64,000 nucleotides of DNA from Limosilactobacillus oris. Lineage in GTDB: Bacteria; Bacillota; Bacilli; Lactobacillales; Lactobacillaceae. Positions 9,058 to 16,852 of this stretch are shown here, in pieces (the first letter of the stretch is position 1; the number at the start of each line of letters is the position of its first letter). A model generated the notes under the pieces. It ran no database searches. It was not told the DNA's origin and saw only the letters and a program-made list of their open reading frames with translations. The DNA is taken from positions 806,001 to 870,000 of the forward strand of contig NZ_CP104398.1 in assembly GCF_025311495.1 (NCBI RefSeq), read 5' to 3'. Position numbers and translations under genes: made by a program.

Positions 9058-9653
9058 ATCTCCGTTCGTCCTTGAACCGCCTTAAACAACGTCATTTCAT
9101 CAGCGTAGTCAATGTCAGCCCCGACTGACAAGCCATGGGCTAGTCGGGTGACCTTGATTTGAGCCGGTTTGATTAACTTTGCAAGGTAGCCGGCCGTTAG
9201 TTCGCCATCAGATGACGCGTTCGTCGCGATGATAACTTCCTTGACCTCTTCGTTCTTTTGCAGCCGTTTCAGGAGACTAGCAATGTTAATGTCTTCAGGT
9301 CCCGTTCCGGCTACTGGTGAAATTACCCCGTGGAGGACGTGGTAAAGGCCGTGGTACTCGTGCATCCGCTCAAGGGCCATAATATCCTGCGACTGTTCGA
9401 CCACCAGGATCTGTGACTGGTCACGGGTCTTGTCCCGACAAATCGGGCACGGGTCATCCTCAGTAATGTTGCCGCAAATACTACAACTATGAAGATCCCG
9501 CTTCGCCGACAACAACGACTTAGCAAAGTTAGTCACGTCGTCTTCTTGCATCCCCAAAGTATAAAAGGCTAGCCGGGTTGCAGTCTTTTGGCCGATTCCG
9601 GGGAGCTTGGTGTAGCTCTCAATCAACTTAGCTAGTGGTTCTGGGTACTGCAT
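9054..9653 (-). CDS. recR: Recombination protein RecR
   Basis: A 199-residue recombination mediator. Helix-hairpin-helix region [14 protein letters not shown] at residue 18-31, zinc finger [16 protein letters not shown] at about 57-72, and Toprim motif [14 protein letters not shown]. It works with RecF/RecO to load RecA at gaps. Only 5 bp separate it from ybaB, and its stop overlaps the DUF2508 start. Confidence 0.97.
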   Translation of the reverse strand: MQYPEPLAKLIESYTKLPGIGQKTATRLAFYTLGMQEDDVTNFAKSLLSAKRDLHSCSICGNITEDDPCPICRDKTRDQSQILVVEQSQDIMALERMHEYHGLYHVLHGVISPVAGTGPEDINIASLLKRLQKNEEVKEVIIATNASSDGELTAGYLAKLIKPAQIKVTRLAHGLSVGADIDYADEMTLFKAVQGRTEM

Positions 9654-9658
9654 CGTGC

Positions 9659-9967
9659 CTACATCCCCATGCCGCGCGTGTACTTGCCCAGCTTCTGCTG
9701 AGTGGCGTCATTAACCTGCTTCATCCCGTCATTAATAGCGGCAACAACCAGGTCTTGCAGCATATCTACGTCGTCAGGGTCAACTGCTTCCGGCTTGATC
9801 TTCAAGTCAACCAGGGTGTTATCCCCCGTGAACGTCGCCGTCACCATGTCATCGGGAGCCTTCCCAATGAACTCCTGCTTAGCCAGTTCTTCATGTTCGG
9901 CCATCATTTTCTTCTGCATTGCCTTAGCCTGCTTCATCATCTGCTGCATATTCATTCCGCGCATCAT
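9659..9967 (-). CDS. YbaB/EbfC nucleoid-associated protein
   Basis: A 102-residue protein beginning [20 protein letters not shown], the Met/Gln/Lys-rich N-terminal helix typical of YbaB/EbfC, with core [32 protein letters not shown]. The family binds DNA as a dimer. It is located between dnaX and recR as in most bacteria. AAAGGA precedes the start. Confidence 0.95.
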   Translation of the reverse strand: MMRGMNMQQMMKQAKAMQKKMMAEHEELAKQEFIGKAPDDMVTATFTGDNTLVDLKIKPEAVDPDDVDMLQDLVVAAINDGMKQVNDATQQKLGKYTRGMGM

Positions 9968-9987
9968 TATCCATCATTCCTTTTCTA

Positions 9988-11793
9988 TTAATTATCTTCT
10001 ACTTTAACGATTTCGCTGCCAAAGAGTTCTTCCGCCTTGCTGACCGGATCAGCCGGTCCGGCCGAATCACTGGTTGCCGGGGATTGCTGGTCATCACTGG
10101 CCGCCTCCGCCGAATCCTGCTGGCCAGCTGGCGTCGGAGCCGGGGCCTCATTAGCCGGCTGGCGTTTATCCAGTCCGTGATCCCGGATATATTCCCGCCT
10201 GATTTGCGGCCACTTATCCTTCGGTACAAACACCACCTTGCGTTCGGTCCCCGTCAGTTCCTGCAAGCCCTGTTCCATACTGGACAGGAGGGCCGAATCA
10301 TCCATCGCCTGCTGAAAGAGGAAGGCGTAGTCGAAAGCAACAATTACACCGCCGGTACTGGCTGCCACCGGTTTAGAAACATGGAGCAGCGACCGTTGGG
10401 GAACGCTGAGTTTCGATAAGAGTTCCTGCCAGAGTCCCTGGATTTCCACCAGGTCCCGCCGGGTCGCCTTGCCCAGCACCGGGTTAATCTGACTGAGTTT
10501 GACCTCCACGTTGCGTTGTTGAACCCGGGGCTGGCTCGGCTGCTTAACGGGCTTTGCCGCGGCGGCCGTCGGCGGGGCCGCCTGTAGTTGGCTGACCGTG
10601 GCTTGCAGCTGTTTAACCGTTGCCTCTAGCTGGGCAATCGTCTGCTGATCCGCACTGGTTGACTGCGGCTGTTTTGCTGGCACCGGGGTGGTGGCAGGTG
10701 CCGGCTGGTCATCGATCTGCCCCAGCTTAACCGTCAGCACTTCTAGGTAAACGTCGGGGTGGGTGGTGAACCGCATCTCCTCTTGAATGCCATTAAGCGC
10801 GTCAATCATCTGGTACAAGACCGTTGCCGGGGCCGCGGCACTCATCTTCTGGAAGTCCTCGTCGGTCAGTCCCGTACTCTCGACCATGATGAGTTGGGGT
10901 GATTCTTGGTACAGGAGTACGTCCCGGATGAAGGAAATCAGGTCCTCAATAAAGCGTTGCCCGTCTTTACCCGCGTTAAGGATGTCCTTCATCGTGTTCA
11001 AGGCGTCGGCACTCTTGTGAGCCGTTACTTCAAAGAAATACTTTTCCAGCAACTGCTTGGTAACGCTCCCCGTCACCGTCAGAGCATCCTTGAGCTGGAC
11101 TTGGTTATCGCTGAAGGATAATACCTGGTCAAGAATACTCAGGGCGTCACGCATTCCGCCCTCGGCCGCGTTAGCAATCACCCAGAGGGCTTTTTCTTCA
11201 TACTGGACTTGTTTTTGGTCCAAGATATACTTCATCCGCTCATAAGCATCCTGGGCGGAAATCCGCCGAAAGTCGAAGCGCTGCACCCGGGAAATAATTG
11301 TCAAAGGAATCTTGTGCGGCTCAGTCGTTGCCAAGATAAAGACCACGTTTGCTGGTGGTTCTTCCAGCGTTTTGAGCAGCGCGTTAAAGGCTCCCGTCGA
11401 CAGCATATGCACTTCGTCGATAATATAAACCTTGTAATCCGCTTGGGTCGGCGCGTACTTGGCCTTATCCCGGATATCCCGAATTTCCTCCACCCCGTTA
11501 TTTGAAGCGGCATCAATTTCGATCACATCATTGAGCTGGCCGTGCGTGATTGCCTTACAAATAGCGCACTCATTGCACGGCTCGCCATCCTTTAGATGGT
11601 GGCAATTAATGGCTTTGGCAAAGATTTTAGCGGCAGATGTTTTACCGGTCCCCCGGGGCCCCGCAAAGAGATAAGCGTGACTAATCTGGTGGGTGACAAT
11701 TGCGTTCTTCAAGGTCTGCGTAACCACCTGCTGCCCCACTAGCTCGTCAAAGCGCTGGGGACGCCAAACCCGGTATAATGCTTGGTAACTCAT
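9988..11793 (-). CDS. dnaX: DNA polymerase III tau/gamma subunit
   Basis: About 601 residues. The ATG at 11793 (MSYQALYRVWRPQRF) follows AAGGAAG by 7 bases; an upstream ATG at 11814 would include that site. AAA+ motor: Walker A GPRGTGKTSAAK near 45, zinc-binding cysteines CNECAIC, Walker B IIDEVHML, arginine finger in SRVQRFDF. A Pro/Ala/Gln-rich linker at about 365-430 leads to the tau-specific C-terminus, which ends in an acidic low-complexity stretch. It heads the dnaX-ybaB-recR run. Confidence 0.96.
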   Translation of the reverse strand: MSYQALYRVWRPQRFDELVGQQVVTQTLKNAIVTHQISHAYLFAGPRGTGKTSAAKIFAKAINCHHLKDGEPCNECAICKAITHGQLNDVIEIDAASNNGVEEIRDIRDKAKYAPTQADYKVYIIDEVHMLSTGAFNALLKTLEEPPANVVFILATTEPHKIPLTIISRVQRFDFRRISAQDAYERMKYILDQKQVQYEEKALWVIANAAEGGMRDALSILDQVLSFSDNQVQLKDALTVTGSVTKQLLEKYFFEVTAHKSADALNTMKDILNAGKDGQRFIEDLISFIRDVLLYQESPQLIMVESTGLTDEDFQKMSAAAPATVLYQMIDALNGIQEEMRFTTHPDVYLEVLTVKLGQIDDQPAPATTPVPAKQPQSTSADQQTIAQLEATVKQLQATVSQLQAAPPTAAAAKPVKQPSQPRVQQRNVEVKLSQINPVLGKATRRDLVEIQGLWQELLSKLSVPQRSLLHVSKPVAASTGGVIVAFDYAFLFQQAMDDSALLSSMEQGLQELTGTERKVVFVPKDKWPQIRREYIRDHGLDKRQPANEAPAPTPAGQQDSAEAASDDQQSPATSDSAGPADPVSKAEELFGSEIVKVEDN

Positions 11794-11904
11794 CGCGTGG
11801 CTTCCTTTCTTCATTCTTAGTACATTACTTAAATATTATACTAGCTTTCTGCTAATTTTCGATAATAAAACTTCTGCTCTTCCCAACAAATTTGGAATAA
11901 TTAA

Positions 11905-11944
11905 GAATATAAAAGGGAGAGCTGTGGCTAACAACAGCTCTCCC
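11905..11944 (-). terminator. Terminator of the SRP RNA gene
   Basis: Arms 11915-11925 and 11934-11944 pair perfectly over 11 bp. On the minus strand the stem is followed by TTTTATATTC. It lies just downstream of the SRP RNA and upstream of dnaX. Confidence 0.85.
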
Positions 11945-11964
11945 GCTTTAATTTCAATCAAACT

Positions 11965-12054
11965 TAGAGCACAAGGCACATCAAACTTAGTGCTGCTTCC
12001 TTCCGGACCTGACACGGTTCGTAAGCGCACCCTTGCCCTAAGGCCTTACGGCAA
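11965..12054 (-). ncRNA. ffs: Signal recognition particle RNA (small bacterial type)
   Basis: The minus strand contains the invariant SRP domain IV apical loop (GTCAGGTCCGGAAGGAAGCA, about 11992-12011) flanked by complementary arms. CTTAGGGCAAGG near the 5' end pairs with CCTTGTGCTCTAAG near the 3' end. A TATTAT -10 lies at about 12058-12063. The RNA binds Ffh in co-translational membrane targeting. The position between tadA and dnaX is conserved. Ends are estimated from the promoter and pairing. Confidence 0.93.
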
Positions 12055-12085
12055 TTAGTATAATACACTACTTCAGCCGGAAATG

Positions 12086-12580
12086 CTAGTCTCCTGCCCG
12101 ACCTTTTTTGCGGGCAGCCTTTTTCCGCCGCCGAATTGCCCGAAAGAAATCCTTTAGCACCTGACTGCATTCAGCCTGCATAATTCCGCTCTCTACCCGG
12201 GCCTGGTGGTTCAGCCGTGAATCATCCAGTAGGTGGTAAAGACTATCAACCGCCCCGGCTTTAGGATCAGCCGCCCCGTAATAGAGATTGGCAATCCGGG
12301 CGTTGATAATGGCGCCGCTGCACATAATGCAAGGCTCCAGGGTCACATACAGGTCACAATCTTCCAGCCGCCAACTATGAAGTCGTTCACAGGCCTCCAT
12401 AATTGCTAACATTTCAGCATGGTAGGTGACGTCTTGGAAATGCTCCCGCATATTGTGCCCCCGTCCAATGATCTGGTTATCCTTAACCACGACTGCCCCA
12501 ATTGGCACCTCGTTTAAAATTGCTGCCTGCCGGGCCTCAACTAAGGCCGCCGCCATAAATTTTTGTTGTTCTTTTTCCAT
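12086..12580 (-). CDS. tadA: tRNA-specific adenosine deaminase
   Basis: A 164-residue zinc-dependent deaminase that makes inosine at tRNA-Arg position 34. Motifs are TYHAEMLAI (zinc ligand His and catalytic Glu, about residue 53) and TLEPCIMCSGAI (P-C-x-x-C zinc ligands). It has a basic C-terminal tail RAIRRRKKAARKKG. Located immediately upstream of ffs on the same strand. Confidence 0.95.
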   Translation of the reverse strand: MEKEQQKFMAAALVEARQAAILNEVPIGAVVVKDNQIIGRGHNMREHFQDVTYHAEMLAIMEACERLHSWRLEDCDLYVTLEPCIMCSGAIINARIANLYYGAADPKAGAVDSLYHLLDDSRLNHQARVESGIMQAECSQVLKDFFRAIRRRKKAARKKGRAGD

Positions 12581-12664
12581 TGAAAACTTTCCTCAAATTT
12601 TTCGCCATCTCGTCCTAATTCAGTGTATAATATTAAATTAGTTCCGAAAACTTATCTAGTGATT

Positions 12665-12699
12665 AAATAAAAAAGTTTCACGCTAAAATAGTTAGCGTG
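12665..12699 (-). terminator. Terminator-like hairpin upstream of tadA
   Basis: Arms CACGCTAA (12679-12686) and TTAGCGTG (12692-12699) pair over 8 bp, and on the minus strand the stem is followed by AAACTTTTTT. It lies about 100 bp upstream of tadA with no gene in front of it. It may end stray leftward transcription from the nrd promoter region. 12581-12664 holds the presumed tadA promoter. Confidence 0.45.
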
Positions 12700-12703
12700 C
12701 TCC

Positions 12704-12749
12704 GTACTACATATTGTGTTTCACTGATTGTCGCCCACGATATGTGGTA
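12704..12749 (+). promoter_or_regulatory. NrdR-box-like pair upstream of nrdH
   Basis: 12704-12719 reads GTACTACATATTGTGT, matching the NrdR consensus acaCwAtATaTwGtgt at nearly all informative positions. A second, weaker imperfect palindrome CCACGATATGTGG lies about 30 bp downstream (12735-12747), the roughly three-turn spacing usual for NrdR box pairs. Both precede the nrdH promoter. The second box is a poor match, so the call is moderate. Confidence 0.5.
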
Positions 12750-12758
12750 CTTTTTTAA

Positions 12759-12786
12759 TTGATTTTTTCGATATTCCAGCTATACT
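12759..12786 (+). promoter_or_regulatory. nrdHEF promoter
   Basis: TTGATT at 12759-12764, a 16-bp spacer, TATACT at 12781-12786; start expected near 12793. The nrdH ribosome-binding site GGGAGG is at 12816-12821. Confidence 0.65.
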
Positions 12787-12829
12787 TAGTAACATCAACT
12801 ACGAATTAATTTCCTGGGAGGTTTTCATT

Positions 12830-13051
12830 ATGGTTACTGTTTTTTCTAAAAACAACTGCATCCAATGCAAGATGACCAAAAAGTTTTTGCAACAGCACCA
12901 AATCAACTTTGTTGAACACAATATTGACGAACAGCCGGAATACGTTGACCAGCTAAAGGCAGCTGGTTTTCTGGCCACCCCAGTAGTCAAATTACCTAAC
13001 GGCAGTGCTTTTTCTGGCTTCCGGCCGGATCGCTTGCAGGCACTGGCCTAA
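12830..13051 (+). CDS. nrdH: NrdH glutaredoxin-like electron donor
   Basis: A 73-residue redoxin starting MVTVFSKNNCIQCKMTKKFL with a C-x-x-C active site at residues 10-13. Start ATG 12830 is set by GGGAGG 8 bases upstream. NrdH accepts electrons from thioredoxin reductase and reduces the class Ib ribonucleotide reductase NrdE. C-terminal SGFRPDRL is the typical NrdH SGFRP motif. First gene of nrdHEF; no nrdI lies in this operon. Confidence 0.95.
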   Translation: MVTVFSKNNCIQCKMTKKFLQQHQINFVEHNIDEQPEYVDQLKAAGFLATPVVKLPNGSAFSGFRPDRLQALA

Positions 13052-13076
13052 CTAATTTGATATCCGACCCCGTTTC

Positions 13077-13108
13077 AAACCAGGCGCACCTATGAGCGTG
13101 CCTGGTTT
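13077..13108 (+). terminator. nrdH-nrdE intercistronic hairpin
   Basis: AAACCAGGC (13077-13085) pairs with GCCTGGTTT (13100-13108), with further pairing of GCAC and GTGC inside. It is followed by GCTTATTGTTT, not a clean T-run. It may partly terminate or protect the 3' end of the nrdH segment so that nrdH and nrdEF levels differ. Confidence 0.5.
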
Positions 13109-13150
13109 GCTTATTGTTTCAGCAATCTTTAGAAGGAGCACTTACTAATC

Positions 13151-15322
13151 ATGGCCTTATCTGACATTGATATTACCAAAGTTAAATACTACGACCTCAA
13201 CAACGAAGTCAACATCCCCCGTAACGGCAAGATCCAACTGGACAAGGACCAGGAAGCACTGGCGGATTTCATCGCCCAAAATGTCCGGCCCAACACCAAG
13301 CAGTTTGCCTCATTAACGGACCGCTTCCAGTGGTTAGAAGATAATGACTACATCGAAGAAGGCTTTGTGGACAAATACAGCCCAGCCTTTTTGACCAAGC
13401 TCTATGACTACTTAAAGGCTCAGGATTTCCACTTTCATTCCTTTATGGCAGCCTACAAGTTCTATGCCCAGTACGCTCTCCGGACGGATGACAAGGAATA
13501 CTACCTGGAAAACTACATTGACCGGGTCGCAATGAACGCCCTCTACCTAGCGGATGGGGATGAAGAACTCGCAATGGACCTGGCGGACGAAATCATCCAC
13601 CAGCGCTACCAGCCTGCTACCCCAACCTTTCTCAACGTCGGCCGGAAACGGCGGGGGGAATTCGTGTCTTGCTTTGCCATCCAGGCTACTGACGACATGA
13701 ACACAATCGGCCGGACCATCAACTCCGCGCTCCAGCTCTCCAAGATTGGCGGTGGCGTTGGGATCAACCTCAGTAACCTGCGGGAAGCTGGCGCCCCAAT
13801 CAAAAAGATCAAGGGAGCCGCTAGTGGGGTCGTCCCGGTTATGAAGTTATTGGAAGACAGTTTCTCCTACTCCAACCAGCTTGGTCAGCGGCAAGGGGCC
13901 GGTGTGGTCTACTTGAGTGTCTTCCACCCGGATATTATTGAATTTCTCGGTGCTAAGAAAGAAAACGCCGACGAAAAGATCCGGCTAAAGACCCTGTCCC
14001 TTGGGATTACGGTTCCCGATAAGTTCTATGAGTTAGTTGAAAAGGACGCGGATATGTACCTCTTTAGTCCTTACGATGTGGAACGGATTTACGGCAAGCC
14101 CTTCTCCTACGTTGACATTACTAAAGAGTACGACAACCTGGTCGCTAATGATGAAATTCGCAAGAAAAAGGTTAATGCGCGGGACTTGGAAGATGAAATC
14201 AGTAAGCTCCAGCAGGAGTCAGGTTACCCATACATCATCAACATCGATACGGTTAACCGGGCCAACCCGATTGACGGTAAGATCGTCATGAGCAACCTCT
14301 GCTCAGAAATCGCCCAGGTTCAGGTCCCATCCAAGGTTGCCGATGACCAGTCTTACGAAACTCTGGGAACCGACATCAGCTGTAACCTCGGTTCTACCAA
14401 CATCGCTAACATGATGGATAGTCCAGACTTCGGCCGCTCTGTCCGTGCCATGATGCGGGGCTTAACCCACATCAGTGACGTTGAAAACCTTACCGTCGTC
14501 CCAAGTATCAAGCGCGGTAACGCCCTCGCCCACTCCGTTGGTCTGGGAGCAATGGGGCTCCACAGTTACCTGGCTAAAAACCATATCCAGTACGGCAGCC
14601 CGGTTGCCATCGAATTTACCGGCGTCTACTTCATGCTGCTCAACTACTGGTCATTAGTCGCTTCAAACGAAATTGCCAAGGAACGACAAGAAACTTTCCA
14701 TAACTTTGATAAGAGTAGCTATGCTGATGGCTCCTACTTCGATAAGTACACCACTAAGGATTGGGGACCACAATCTGACGTCGTTAAAGACCTTTTCCAC
14801 GGAATCTTCATCCCAGGGCCAGCCGACTGGGCAGCCCTCAAGGAAAAGGTCATGCAGGACGGGCTCTACAATGAGTACCGCCTCGCCGTGGCACCAAACG
14901 GGTCCACTTCCTACATCAACGACTCCACTGCCAGCCTGACCCCAATTATCAACCGGGTCGAAGAACGGCAAGAAAAGATGATTGGGAAGATCTACTACCC
15001 AGCGCCATACCTGTCTAATGACACAATGCCTTACTACCGTTCCGCTTACGACATCGATATGCGCAAGGTCATTGACACTTATGCCGCCGCACAGCAACAC
15101 GTTGACCAATCCATGTCCTTGACCCTCTTCATGCGGTCAACCATCCCGGAGGGCCTCTATGAGTGGAAGAATGGCCGGACCAACAAGATGACGACCCGTG
15201 ACTTGAATATCCTACGGCACTATGCCTACCAGAAGGGAATCAAGTCAATTTACTACATCCGGACCTTTACGGATGATAATGACGAGATTGGTGCCAACCA
15301 GTGTGAAAGCTGCGTCATTTGA
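13151..15322 (+). CDS. nrdE: Ribonucleotide reductase class Ib, large subunit
   Basis: A 723-residue catalytic alpha subunit reducing ribonucleoside diphosphates. Redox cysteines appear in FVSCFAIQ (about residue 177) and SNLCSEIAQ (about 382), radical-site region near GHSVGLGAMGLHSYL-type sequence, and the C-terminal shuttle pair NQCESCVI. AGAAGGAG precedes the ATG. Short N-terminal region without the ATP-cone is typical of class Ib. Followed by nrdF after 79 bp. Confidence 0.97.
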   Translation: MALSDIDITKVKYYDLNNEVNIPRNGKIQLDKDQEALADFIAQNVRPNTKQFASLTDRFQWLEDNDYIEEGFVDKYSPAFLTKLYDYLKAQDFHFHSFMAAYKFYAQYALRTDDKEYYLENYIDRVAMNALYLADGDEELAMDLADEIIHQRYQPATPTFLNVGRKRRGEFVSCFAIQATDDMNTIGRTINSALQLSKIGGGVGINLSNLREAGAPIKKIKGAASGVVPVMKLLEDSFSYSNQLGQRQGAGVVYLSVFHPDIIEFLGAKKENADEKIRLKTLSLGITVPDKFYELVEKDADMYLFSPYDVERIYGKPFSYVDITKEYDNLVANDEIRKKKVNARDLEDEISKLQQESGYPYIINIDTVNRANPIDGKIVMSNLCSEIAQVQVPSKVADDQSYETLGTDISCNLGSTNIANMMDSPDFGRSVRAMMRGLTHISDVENLTVVPSIKRGNALAHSVGLGAMGLHSYLAKNHIQYGSPVAIEFTGVYFMLLNYWSLVASNEIAKERQETFHNFDKSSYADGSYFDKYTTKDWGPQSDVVKDLFHGIFIPGPADWAALKEKVMQDGLYNEYRLAVAPNGSTSYINDSTASLTPIINRVEERQEKMIGKIYYPAPYLSNDTMPYYRSAYDIDMRKVIDTYAAAQQHVDQSMSLTLFMRSTIPEGLYEWKNGRTNKMTTRDLNILRHYAYQKGIKSIYYIRTFTDDNDEIGANQCESCVI

Positions 15323-15401
15323 TTTTCATAAAAATCATTGCTAAAATTTGAATTCAATTAAAATATTATAGGTTGATTAATTTAAGGAGCAGGCTAGGTA
15401 A

Positions 15402-16421
15402 ATGAAACTTGAAGAATTTAAACCATTAAACCAATATAAGGCCATCAATTGGAATGAAATTTCCGACATGATTGACAAGGCAACGTGGGAAAAACTGACT
15501 GAGCAGTTTTGGCTGGACACCCGGATCCCGGTTTCCAACGATATGGACGACTGGCGCAACCTCGATGAAGACCACCAGTGGACCGTGGGCCACGTCTTCG
15601 GGGGCTTGACCCTACTGGACACCGTCCAATCTGAGGCTGGGATGACGGCCCTCAAAGAAGACGTTAAGACCCAGCACGAAACGGCGGTATTGAACAACAT
15701 CCAGTTCATGGAATCCGTCCACGCCAAGAGTTACTCCACCATCTTCTCCACACTCAATACTCCCGACCAAATTGACGAAATCTTTAACTGGTCTGATACC
15801 GAAGAGTACTTGCAGAACAAAGCGACGAAGATTGCCAATATGTACCTGAACCCGGCGGAAGATCCGTTGAAGAAAAAGGTTGCCAACGTCTTTCTGGAAA
15901 CCTTCCTCTTCTATTCTGGTTTCTATACCCCCCTCTACTACCTAGGACACAACGAGTTAAACAACGTGGCGGAAATCATCAAGTTGATTTTGCGTGACGA
16001 ATCTGTCCACGGTACCTACATCGGCTACAAGTTCCAAGTGGGTCTGCATGAACGGACCGAAAAGCAACAACAGGACATGAAAGACTGGCTGTACAACTTC
16101 CTGTACGAACTCTACGATAACGAAGAGAAGTACACTCACCTGCTGTACGACAAGATTGGGTGGACCGATGACGTTCTGACCTTTATCCGTTACAATGCCA
16201 ACAAGGCCCTCATGAACCTGGGGCAGGATCCACTCTTCCCAGATACGGCAGCTGACGTCAACCCCGTCGTAATGAACGGGATTTCTACTTCCACTTCCAA
16301 CCACGACTTCTTTAGCCAGGTTGGTAACGGCTACCGGCTTGGTGAAGTGGAAGCGATGAAGGATGACGATTACCGGATCATGGACCCTAATGCCGGAAAA
16401 GATAAGAATTCCCGGGACTAA
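15402..16421 (+). CDS. nrdF: Ribonucleotide reductase class Ib, small subunit
   Basis: A 339-residue ferritin-like beta subunit carrying the di-metal/tyrosyl radical site. The two E-x-x-H metal-ligand motifs are MESVHAKSY (about residue 106) and RDESVHGTYIGY (about 203). Its partner is NrdE. Class Ib enzymes need the flavodoxin NrdI to build the Mn cofactor, and that gene must lie elsewhere. AAGGAG at about 15386 sets the start. Confidence 0.97.
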   Translation: MKLEEFKPLNQYKAINWNEISDMIDKATWEKLTEQFWLDTRIPVSNDMDDWRNLDEDHQWTVGHVFGGLTLLDTVQSEAGMTALKEDVKTQHETAVLNNIQFMESVHAKSYSTIFSTLNTPDQIDEIFNWSDTEEYLQNKATKIANMYLNPAEDPLKKKVANVFLETFLFYSGFYTPLYYLGHNELNNVAEIIKLILRDESVHGTYIGYKFQVGLHERTEKQQQDMKDWLYNFLYELYDNEEKYTHLLYDKIGWTDDVLTFIRYNANKALMNLGQDPLFPDTAADVNPVVMNGISTSTSNHDFFSQVGNGYRLGEVEAMKDDDYRIMDPNAGKDKNSRD

Positions 16422-16469
16422 CCTTTCCCTAAGGATTGATTCTTTATAAATAGTTAGGAACTAGCACTT

Positions 16470-16528
16470 GAGGCTGAGAATTAACTCAGCCTCTTTTTTG
16501 TTTTAAAGCTAAAAATGCCTCAGCGTAA
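16470..16528 (+). terminator. nrdF terminator with fragment of repeat family D
   Basis: GAGGCTGAG (16470-16478) pairs with CTCAGCCTC (16485-16493), followed by TTTTTT. The sequence continuing to 16528 matches, in inverted orientation, the end of the family D repeats at 34.4, 36.0 and 47.6 kb. Confidence 0.85.
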
Positions 16529-16539
16529 CCATTCTTCGT

Positions 16540-16600
16540 TGTTCACTTTTTATTAAAGTAATAGGGCTTGTGTCACACCCTCTTTTTTGGTTCCTCCCCC
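16540..16600. repeat. Fragment of family C repeat end
   Basis: The segment with TTTTTATTAAAGTAATAGGGCT followed by TGTGTCACACCC resembles the end of the large repeat at 22187-22199 and the sequence at 53738-53770. It is a remnant in the 430-bp nrdF-adhE gap. 16600-16740 shows no gene. Confidence 0.5.
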
Positions 16601-16747
16601 ATCTCTAGCAATTGTGAACCAGTGATCATCGTCAAATGTGCAACCGATTGCGCAAACTGGACCTAAACTAAATTTATACCAATCTTTTTTGTAGCAACCA
16701 CGGCCTTGCTACCATCGGATTGGAAGCGAATTCATTCCTATTAACCA

Positions 16748-16799
16748 TTGTGCAATTAGTCACAAGGCTATTGAAAAGAACAGCCGCCTAGTGTACTAT
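16748..16799 (+). promoter_or_regulatory. Rex operator and adhE promoter
   Basis: TTGTG (16748-16752), eight bases, CACAA (16761-16765) is the 18-bp Rex operator architecture. It sits 5 bp upstream of TTGAAA (16771-16776), a 17-bp spacer and TACTAT (16794-16799). Rex is the NADH/NAD+ sensing repressor and adhE is among its commonest targets, so redox control of ethanol formation is expected. Confidence 0.75.
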
Positions 16800-16852
16800 T
16801 AATCATGTTCAAAAGGTAACAAAAACATAAGAAACGAAGGAGAAACTTGATT

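Noticed and set aside
9988-11793. Programmed frameshift in dnaX producing gamma
   Set aside because: No A-rich slippery heptamer with a stop soon after was seen near the tau/gamma boundary.
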